This document shows positions 1 to 5,800 of a stretch of DNA of 8,852 nt, one piece after another. The notes under the pieces were generated by a model. It searched no databases. It worked only from the letters and a program-made list of their open reading frames with translations, and had not been told where the DNA came from. Source of the stretch: CAZWQR01 sp964638595 (GTDB lineage: Bacteria > Patescibacteriota > Minisyncoccia > Minisyncoccales > PEYH01); assembly GCA_964638595.1 (NCBI GenBank), contig CAZWYU010000025.1:1-8852 (forward strand), in the 5' to 3' direction. Numbering within the stretch: the first letter of the stretch is position 1; each line of letters begins with the position of its first letter. A program made the position numbers and the translations under genes.

Positions 1-165
1 CCCCCTCCTTTTTTTAAGGGGGAGGATTAAGGAGAGAGTTTTTGTTCCTTCCTTCCTTCCTCCCTCCCCCCTCCTTTTTTTAAGGGGGAGGATTAAGGAG
101 AGAGTTTTTGTTCCTTCCTTCCTTCCTCCCCCTTTTTAAGGGGGAGGAAATAGGTGGGGGTTTTA
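1..165. repeat. Tandem 66-bp repeat with G/C-tract hairpins
   Basis: Bases 1-64 recur identically at 67-130, so the unit is 66 bp. A third, shortened and diverged copy runs from about 127 to 165. Each unit has a C5 tract, a T7 run, AA and a G5AGG tract, which can fold as a C-tract/G-tract hairpin. It then has ATTAAGGAGAGAG, a T5 run and four TTCC tetramers (45-60 and 111-126). The same hairpin family recurs at 1064-1251 and 7386-7475. From 166 to 234 I see only AT-rich spacer. A terminator role for the minus-strand gene that ends at 235 is possible but unproven. Copy number could be misassembled in a repeat of this type. Confidence 0.85.
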
Positions 166-234
166 TATATTTTAATTGAAAATTTGATGATTGAAACCTG
201 ATTGAGAATTGGTCATTCAAAATTCTAAATTTGA

Positions 235-1008
235 TTACAGTATTTCCTTCTTGGCTTTTTCTAAAGCTTTTTTAATTAGTTCTTCATGACTAGAAAGATC
301 AAGGATTTCGCCAATTGTTTCTTTAGCAATTTGTCCCAGCTTTTGATAAATTTCTTTATCTAACTCTTTGAAACGTTTATCTTTGTATCCTTTTATTTCT
401 TCTTGAGTCAAAGAAATTTTTTGTTCAATATCTTTAACAGCTTCCTGATAGACGGGGGAGAGCCGTTTGATAAATTGGTCGCCCGAGATCTGAATATCTT
501 TTTTAGCTTCTTCTAAAAGCATATTTTTGACTTCTTGGTGCTCTTTTCTAATATTTAAAATTTCTTGTGACAGATTTTCTTCTCCCAAAGCATAGATTTC
601 TTTTTGCTTGTCTATAATTTTTTTATGGAGTTCCAAAAAATCATTTTCTATTTTTTGATTTAATTCTTGAATATTCTTTTTTATTTTTTTGTTCTCTTCA
701 AAAAAATTTTTTAACAGTTCATCACCTTGCTTATTAAGAGTTTGCATCAACTCTTCTGTTTGCTCCTGGTAGGAAGCTATTATGGTTTCTGCAAAGTTTC
801 TAATTTTTTGATTTGCTTCAACAATAGCCGGTTTCATTTCTTGCGCAATCAAATCACTAATTCTTTTTTGGCTGGTTTCAGAAACTTTGAAACTTAAAGT
901 TAATTCTTTTCTTCTGTTTAGCAAGAGAATTATTAGAATAAAGAGCAGAACAAAGATTAAGATTAGCATTGCTAAAGGTATGTAATTTGAAGATAAATAT
1001 TCTAACAT
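235..1008 (-). CDS. Membrane-anchored coiled-coil protein, ATP synthase subunit b-like
   Basis: The protein is 257 residues. A short N-terminus leads into one strongly hydrophobic helix at about residues 9-30, then NRRK, which by the positive-inside rule puts the rest in the cytoplasm. Residues 60-225 are almost entirely charged helix rich in E, K, Q and I/L, typical of a long coiled coil. The last 35 residues (IAKETIGEILDLSSHEELI and a K/E-rich end) resemble the C-terminus of F-type ATP synthase subunit b, where that segment binds the delta subunit. Overall order and topology match subunit b, but the coiled coil is longer (b is usually about 160-170 residues). No clear Shine-Dalgarno is visible before ATG 1008. 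It lies downstream of, and on the same strand as, the subunit c-like gene, separated by about 256 bases of repeats. A generic coiled-coil anchor is the alternative; the b-like call is inference. Confidence 0.72.
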   Translation of the reverse strand: MLEYLSSNYIPLAMLILIFVLLFILIILLLNRRKELTLSFKVSETSQKRISDLIAQEMKPAIVEANQKIRNFAETIIASYQEQTEELMQTLNKQGDELLKNFFEENKKIKKNIQELNQKIENDFLELHKKIIDKQKEIYALGEENLSQEILNIRKEHQEVKNMLLEEAKKDIQISGDQFIKRLSPVYQEAVKDIEQKISLTQEEIKGYKDKRFKELDKEIYQKLGQIAKETIGEILDLSSHEELIKKALEKAKKEIL

Positions 1009-1063
1009 TTTTTTAATTTAAGAATATATGTTTATTCTAAATCAATGATCCGCCTTTTTCTTT

Positions 1064-1251
1064 CCCTCTTCTTTTTTTAAAAAAGAGAGGGGTTAAGGGG
1101 GGGGGTTATTTCTTCCTCCCCCTCCTCTCTCCTCCCCCTCAAAGAGGGGGAGGATGGGAGGTGTTGTTTTCCTCCCCCTTTCTAAGAGGGAGGACTAAGG
1201 AGGAGGTTTTCTTCCTTTCCTCTTCTAAGGGGGAGGACTAAGGAGGGGGTT
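1064..1251. repeat. Cluster of G/C-tract hairpin repeats between two minus-strand genes
   Basis: At least four hairpins occur in this gene-free stretch. One near 1064-1092 pairs CCCTCTT with AGAGAGGG. At 1131-1153, CCTCCCCCTC and GAGGGGGAGG form a perfect 10-bp stem with an AAA loop. At 1171-1193 a similar stem has one mismatch. At about 1218-1236 there is a weaker one. After the last two hairpins comes ACTAAGGAGG, matching the ATTAAGGAG that follows the hairpins at 1-130. A run of nine G lies at 1097-1105. The family is shared with 1-165 and 7386-7475. The repeats could form a transcription end or processing site between the two minus-strand genes, but there is no classical U-tract terminator. 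No gene is seen in 1009-1264. Confidence 0.8.
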
Positions 1252-1264
1252 AAAGCGGAAGCTA

Positions 1265-2035
1265 TTAATAAAGTATAACAAATAAGGCGATGCCCAGTCC
1301 AGCTAGGATAATGATAATAATGCCAATGAGGTTAAAAATCATAGCTGTAACAATTGCTTTTTTAGCTAAGGGGTTTCTTCCAATAGCTTCTGTGCCCTTT
1401 CTCAAAGCTTTGACAAAAGAGATAAAACCAGCCAAAAAACTGCCTCCAGCTATCAACAAAGCAAATATGTATTTTAAAAGTTCTGGAAAATTTTCTGGTT
1501 TTTCAAGACCTGCCATTATAGCGCCAAGAATTCTTTTTGTTTCTGATTCTCCAAGCAAGCCCTTGTCTTTATTATAATAATAAATTTCTACGAAGGCTTT
1601 TATAATTTCTTTGTCATTTGAATTTTCTAAAGCTCTTGCAATGACTGTTCCAGACTGGGTAACTTTTTGACCGACTCCTGGAATATCTGATGAGGTTATT
1701 AAATCACCTTTTTCTATTTCTCCATTTTTATTAGTAATCTTAATATACGCTTCTCCATAAGAAACTATTGGAAAGCTAGAAGTGGTTTGTTTGTTAAAGA
1801 CAATTGCTGGGATTTCAACAACTACTCCAAATAAGTCTGAATCGTAAGCCGAATTTGTTTTAAAGAGACCGTTCTCCTTAGCAGAAATAAGATTGCCAGT
1901 TTCAATCTCTGAATCTGCTATCTCAAAATAGCTGGCAATTTTAGAGTAATCTTTCTGTGCTATTGCTGAAGACAAAGAAATAAAAATTAGAAAGATTATA
2001 AGCAATGGTAAGATTAGATTTTTTTTATTGGGCAT
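1265..2035 (-). CDS. Exported 'GDLITSSDIPG' domain fused to ATP synthase subunit c-like membrane hairpin
   Basis: The protein is 256 residues. Residues 1-26 form a signal peptide (MPNKK, hydrophobic stretch, likely cut after AIA). Residues 33-155 are a beta-rich exported domain. Its GEIEKGDLITSSDIPG, followed by a VIARALE segment, is of a type I associate with large CPR tail-fibre-like surface proteins. Residues 188-207 and 229-256 are two membrane helices joined by a basic loop, KALRKGTEAIGRNPLAKK, which resembles the R-(Q/N)-P polar loop of F0 subunit c. The signal peptide puts the first domain outside and the loop in the cytoplasm, the same topology as subunit c. The acidic residue of helix 2 that carries the ion is absent: the aligned site is an isoleucine run and the only nearby polar residue is N235. 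Proton transport by the usual mechanism is therefore unlikely. An extended -10 promoter precedes it. The b-like gene follows on the same strand. Confidence 0.78.
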   Translation of the reverse strand: MPNKKNLILPLLIIFLIFISLSSAIAQKDYSKIASYFEIADSEIETGNLISAKENGLFKTNSAYDSDLFGVVVEIPAIVFNKQTTSSFPIVSYGEAYIKITNKNGEIEKGDLITSSDIPGVGQKVTQSGTVIARALENSNDKEIIKAFVEIYYYNKDKGLLGESETKRILGAIMAGLEKPENFPELLKYIFALLIAGGSFLAGFISFVKALRKGTEAIGRNPLAKKAIVTAMIFNLIGIIIIILAGLGIALFVILY

Positions 2036-2061
2036 TTTTTTACAATTATCTCATTTAGTAA

Positions 2062-2091
2062 ATTATACCATAAAAAATCATTTATAATCTA
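2062..2091 (-). promoter_or_regulatory. Extended -10 promoter for the subunit c-like gene
   Basis: On the minus strand, positions 2070-2062 read TGGTATAAT, a perfect -10 hexamer with the TGn extension. The -35 is weak: TAGATT at 2091-2086, with an 18-bp spacer. Transcription would start about 20 bases before ATG 2035, leaving a short leader with only a weak GAGAT-type ribosome site. It is divergent to the plus-strand promoter at 2125-2153. Confidence 0.6.
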
Positions 2092-2109
2092 GAAGTTTTT
2101 ATCCTTATG

Positions 2110-2153
2110 TGTGGATAATAATTTTTGACTAGATTTTTAATAATAATTATAAT
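2110..2153 (+). promoter_or_regulatory. Sigma-70-type promoter with upstream TGTGGATAA box
   Basis: TTGACT at 2125-2130 and TATAAT at 2148-2153 are separated by exactly 17 bases, close to ideal. TGTGGATAA, a perfect match to the DnaA-box consensus on the other strand, lies at 2110-2118, six bases upstream of the -35. TTATCC (2099-2104) and GGATAA (2113-2118) form an inverted repeat with an 8-base spacer. The start would be near 2160, just before the small ORF at 2172. The promoter at 2743-2787 has the same box, spacing and -35. Confidence 0.75.
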
Positions 2154-2171
2154 GTATAAAAGGTTATTCTC

Positions 2172-2282
2172 GTGGCGGCAATATGTTTAAAATACATAAA
2201 TGATAGAAATGTAAGTTTAAATGATATAAAAAGTAAGCAAGGAGAAAAAGCCTATAAATACAGGTATATACTGTTAAAATAA
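2172..2282 (+). CDS. 36-residue small ORF coupled to the transposase fragment
   Basis: A GTG at 2172 opens 36 codons (MAAICLKYINDRNVSLNDIK, then a Lys/Tyr-rich end) closing with TAA at 2280-2282. That stop shares its last base with the next ATG (TAATG), the usual arrangement for translational coupling. An AAAGG ribosome site at 2159-2163 lies 8 bases before the GTG, and the predicted transcript start is near 2160, so promoter, ribosome site and start are all in order. The bases TTCTC precede this GTG exactly as they precede the GTG of the giant gene at 2814. I do not recognise the protein. It is basic and has no membrane segment. It could be a leader peptide, a remnant of a larger gene, or chance. 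Confidence 0.45.
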   Translation: MAAICLKYINDRNVSLNDIKSKQGEKAYKYRYILLK

Positions 2283-2704
2283 TGAATCAAGAATGTAAAA
2301 ACCAATATCTTAAAGCAATTATTGAGAAAAGGAATTATTTTTCCAAAACAAGGGAAGAAAAATCAATGCTTTTAGATGAATATTGTAAAACAACAGGATT
2401 AAATAGAAATTATGTTATTAGGAAAATCCAAAATAAATCTTATTTAAAACTAATCAAAAGCAGAAACAAGAAGGAAAAGTACGATGAAGAGTTTAAAAAA
2501 GCATTGATTCAAATATGGAATTTGACTGGTTGTCCTTGTGGGCAAAAATTAGAAAAGATACTTAAAAATGATTTAGGAAAATTAATTATGATTAATCAAT
2601 TAGAAATCTCTGCTGATTCAATACAAAAACTAAAGCAAATAAGCTCTTCAACAATTGATTTAAAATTAAGAGAGGAGAAAAAAAAGAGACAAAAAGAAAA
2701 CTAA
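2282..2704 (+). CDS. N-terminal fragment of ISNCY-type transposase/integrase (catalytic domain missing)
   Basis: The protein is 140 residues. It matches the N-terminal helix-turn-helix part of a transposase/integrase family I know from many bacteria: a start like YLKAIIEKRNYFSKTREEKS, then LLDEYCKTTGLNRNYVIRKI (HTH), KYDEEFKKALIQIWNLTGCP with CGQKL, and SSSTIDLKLREEKKKR just before the stop. In the full family a DDE (rve) catalytic domain follows, giving roughly 400 or more residues. Here only about 50 bases lie between the stop at 2704 and the next promoter, and no frame resumes it, so catalysis is lost. It starts by TAATG overlap with the small ORF. It could be a dead insertion-sequence relic or a retained DNA-binding domain; the intact promoter leaves the second open. 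Family assignment is from recall of motifs. Confidence 0.72.
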   Translation: MNQECKNQYLKAIIEKRNYFSKTREEKSMLLDEYCKTTGLNRNYVIRKIQNKSYLKLIKSRNKKEKYDEEFKKALIQIWNLTGCPCGQKLEKILKNDLGKLIMINQLEISADSIQKLKQISSSTIDLKLREEKKKRQKEN

Positions 2705-2742
2705 AATTAACTTGATGTTCTATTAGATGTTAGTCTAGATTA

Positions 2743-2787
2743 TGTGGATAATTATGGTTGACAGGTATGCCTGTATTTTTGTATTAT
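2743..2787 (+). promoter_or_regulatory. Promoter of the giant fibre gene with TGTGGATAA box and dyad
   Basis: TTGACA at 2758-2763 and TATTAT at 2782-2787 are separated by 18 bases. TGTGGATAA at 2743-2751 ends six bases before the -35, exactly as in the promoter at 2110-2153. A dyad ACAGG-TATG-CCTGT at 2761-2774 overlaps the -35 and the spacer, a suitable place for a repressor or a MerR-type activator. The start would be near 2794, so ATG 2796 would be practically leaderless while GTG 2814 would have a normal leader. Confidence 0.72.
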
Positions 2788-2797
2788 TATAGAATAT

Positions 2798-2816
2798 GGA
2801 GGAAAATTTTCTCGTG
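2798..2816 (+). promoter_or_regulatory. Ribosome binding site deciding the GTG 2814 start
   Basis: GGAGGA at 2798-2803 is a near-perfect Shine-Dalgarno, 10 bases before GTG 2814. The upstream in-frame ATG at 2796 has no ribosome site and lies 1-2 bases after the predicted transcription start; its own codons form the Shine-Dalgarno. GTG 2814 is therefore the better start. Confidence 0.65.
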
Positions 2817-5800
2817 ACGAGAAACATTGAGAATAAGCCAAGAAATGAAGGTTTTATTACTCTTAACGAGACCATTGCTCGGGCTAAAAAAAGAGGGGTT
2901 GATTTTGGTAATGGCAATGCTAAAAATAGATTAAGATATTATGCAAAAAAGGGTCTTATCCCACCAGCTAAAAGAAAGGTCTTTGAAGGCACTTTGCCGA
3001 CCGGTGCCTATCCCGAATATGTGGTAGATATTTTAGTTGATATTGACAATAAACTTAAAGAAGGCAAGTCTATTCTTTCTATTGCCGAAGATACGAAAAA
3101 ACAAGGTGTGGCTAAAACTCCTGTGCCAAGGTATGAAGAGATTTTAGAGGAAGAAAAAGAAGAATTCATTCCTGTTTTTAAGAATAAAGAGGATTTTATT
3201 TTGCCTCCAAATTTGCCTCCAAAAAGGAGGGTTTTTTCTTTTGCTAAGGCAATCATTTTATTTTTTATACTAGCAATAATTTCTTTATCTTTTATTTTTA
3301 GAGTTGAAAGCCAAGAATTTATTTCTTATTTTTTAGCTTCTATTTATCCAAAAGATTTATTAGTTCAAGCGCCCAGTGAAGACCTAACTTCTAATTTTGG
3401 AGAAGAAACTAAGTCTTTTATTTTGCCTCAAGCGGAACCTTATTTAACTATAAATGTAGAAACAGATATTAATGCTCCTTTAAATATGAAAGGGGTAAAT
3501 CCTCAAATTTCTTTTTTTCAAGACAATTTTAAGGGTTCTTTAACATTACCCTCCTTAAGCGCTAATCGCAATTATAATCTTCCAGACAGTTCAGGGACTA
3601 TTTGTTTGACCAGCGGAAATTGTATCGGCTTAGGTGGTGAAATAACTAGTCCCGGAGGAACAGCTAATCGCTTGGCTAAATTTTTAACCTCTGGTCGTAT
3701 AGGTAATTCTTCTATTTTAGACCTTTATACCGGCGGAGAAAGAATCACCATTAACGAGCTTGGCAATGTTAAAATTAGTGGCAATTTTGGCATTGGAATA
3801 GATAATCCAGAAAATAATTTAGAGGTTAATGGTTCTGTTAGTTTTTCTCAAACTGGAGAAGATTCTCCTTTTCAAGTTGAGACAAATAATAAATCAGCTA
3901 TCTATGTTGATTCAGAGGGCAATGTTGGTATAGGAGAAAAAGAACCTAAATATTCTTTACAGGTAGAGGGCGGAGTTCAAGCTAGCGGTGATATTTGCAC
4001 AGACCTTAAAGGAGGCAAATGCTTGAGCGATTTGGAAGAAGGAGGTTCTATGATGATAATTGGTGGCGGTGGGAGCAGCATAGATGGCTCTGGCAGTGGT
4101 GGTTATTTAACAAAGTGGACAGACTCTGACACCTTAAGTAGTTCAATACTCTATCAATCAGGGAGCAATATCGGAATAGGCACAACCGGTGTTAATGAAA
4201 AACTTACTATTGGAGGAGTTATTAGTTTAGCTGAAAGCAGTGAACCAAGTACCACAACTGATTATGGAAAGCTTTATGTTACTACCAACAATAAACTTTA
4301 TTTTAAAGATGAAGCAGGATCGCTTTATGATTTGACTGCTCCGGGTGTTGCCGGCTCTGGTAGTCTTGGAGAAATTTCTTTTTTTACAGCTACCACTACA
4401 ATTGCTGGTGATAGTAATTTCTTTTGGGACAATACAAGCAAGTATCTTGGAATTGGGACCAGTAGTCCTGATAGTGTTTTGCACATTGTTGGGACAAGTA
4501 CTTTGGCTGGCGACTTAATACCTGGCTCTAATAATTTATATGGTTTAGGTTCGGCTAGCAGCACTTGGAAAAATATTTATGTTTCAAATATCTATGTTGC
4601 TTCCAGTACTATTTTTAACGGAATAAGTTATGTTTGGCCATCTACTGCCGGTACTAGCAGTTATGCTTTAACTACTAATGGAACAGGGACATTGTCTTGG
4701 TCTAAAGTGGAAACAACTGATAATGATTGGTTTATAAACGGTTCATATATGTATGCTGCAACTTCTACTGATTATGTTGGTATTGGAACAACCAGCCCAG
4801 GTTCGAGGTTAGAAGTTCGAGGTCTGACGAGTGATAATACAGGTTCAGGATTAAATATAACAGATTCTAATGGGGTTAGTTTGTTATATGTTAGGAATGA
4901 CGGCAATGTCGGCATTGGCACAACTTCACCCAATACCAATCTTTATGTAATAGGCACCTCCACTCTAGGAGTAGTTTCTTCTGGCATATGGCAGGGAAGT
5001 CCAATAGATATTTCTGATTATACTAATTTAGTAGCTACTGGAACCTTACTTACTCTTTCAGGAGACACTCTATCTATTAACGAAGGCACTCTAAACCACG
5101 GAGAACTCTGTCAGTATTCTACCTCCACTGGCTTAATCTGCGACCAAGCCATAGGCACAGAACTCCAAGCCTATGATGCAGGCCTAGCTTCCATAGCAGG
5201 ACTTACCACAGCAACCAATCAAATGCTCTATACAACAGGTTCAGACACATACTCTACTACATCCCTAACTGCCTATGCCAGAACAATCTTAGATGACGCA
5301 GATGCCTCTACCGCAAGAACTACTCTAGAATTAGGAACAATGGCTCTCTTAGCAAACACAGGTTCTACAACAATAACCACTTTAGGAACTATTAGCACAG
5401 GCACATGGGAAGCTACTGCCATAGCATCACAATATGGAGGAACAGGAAAAGATTTTTCAACCTCCACAGGAATACTTCAGCTCACTAAAGGAACATTTGC
5501 TACCACTACCTTTACTGCCGGCTCAATTCTTTTTGCTTCCTCAACAGGACTTATTACAGAAGACAACACCAATTTCTTTTGGGATAACACAAACAATAGG
5601 TTGGGGATTGGGACAACCACACCCGACTATACACTTGATGTGTTTGGAGGATTGAGAGTTTCGGATACTACTACCTTCAATGACCTTGCATATACTTGGC
5701 CTAGTTCTTATGGCAACTCTGGATATGTTTTGAGTAATAGTAGCGGAACTCTTTCTTGGATACCGGCTGCCGGCGGAGTTTCTGGTAGCGGAGCTACCGG

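Noticed and set aside
1290..1577. Open frame of 95 codons on the plus strand
   Set aside because: It lies wholly inside the minus-strand subunit c-like gene, has no promoter or ribosome site, and its protein looks like a reverse-strand shadow.
2282..2704. Complete regulator gene rather than a transposase fragment
   Set aside because: The motifs run up to the STID segment that directly precedes the catalytic domain in the transposase family, so truncation is the simpler reading; domestication is still possible.
2110..2751. Replication origin, because of two perfect DnaA-box matches
   Set aside because: There are only two boxes, 630 bases apart, each tied to a promoter. No dnaA/dnaN, no box cluster and no AT-rich 13-mer series was seen, so a promoter element is more likely.
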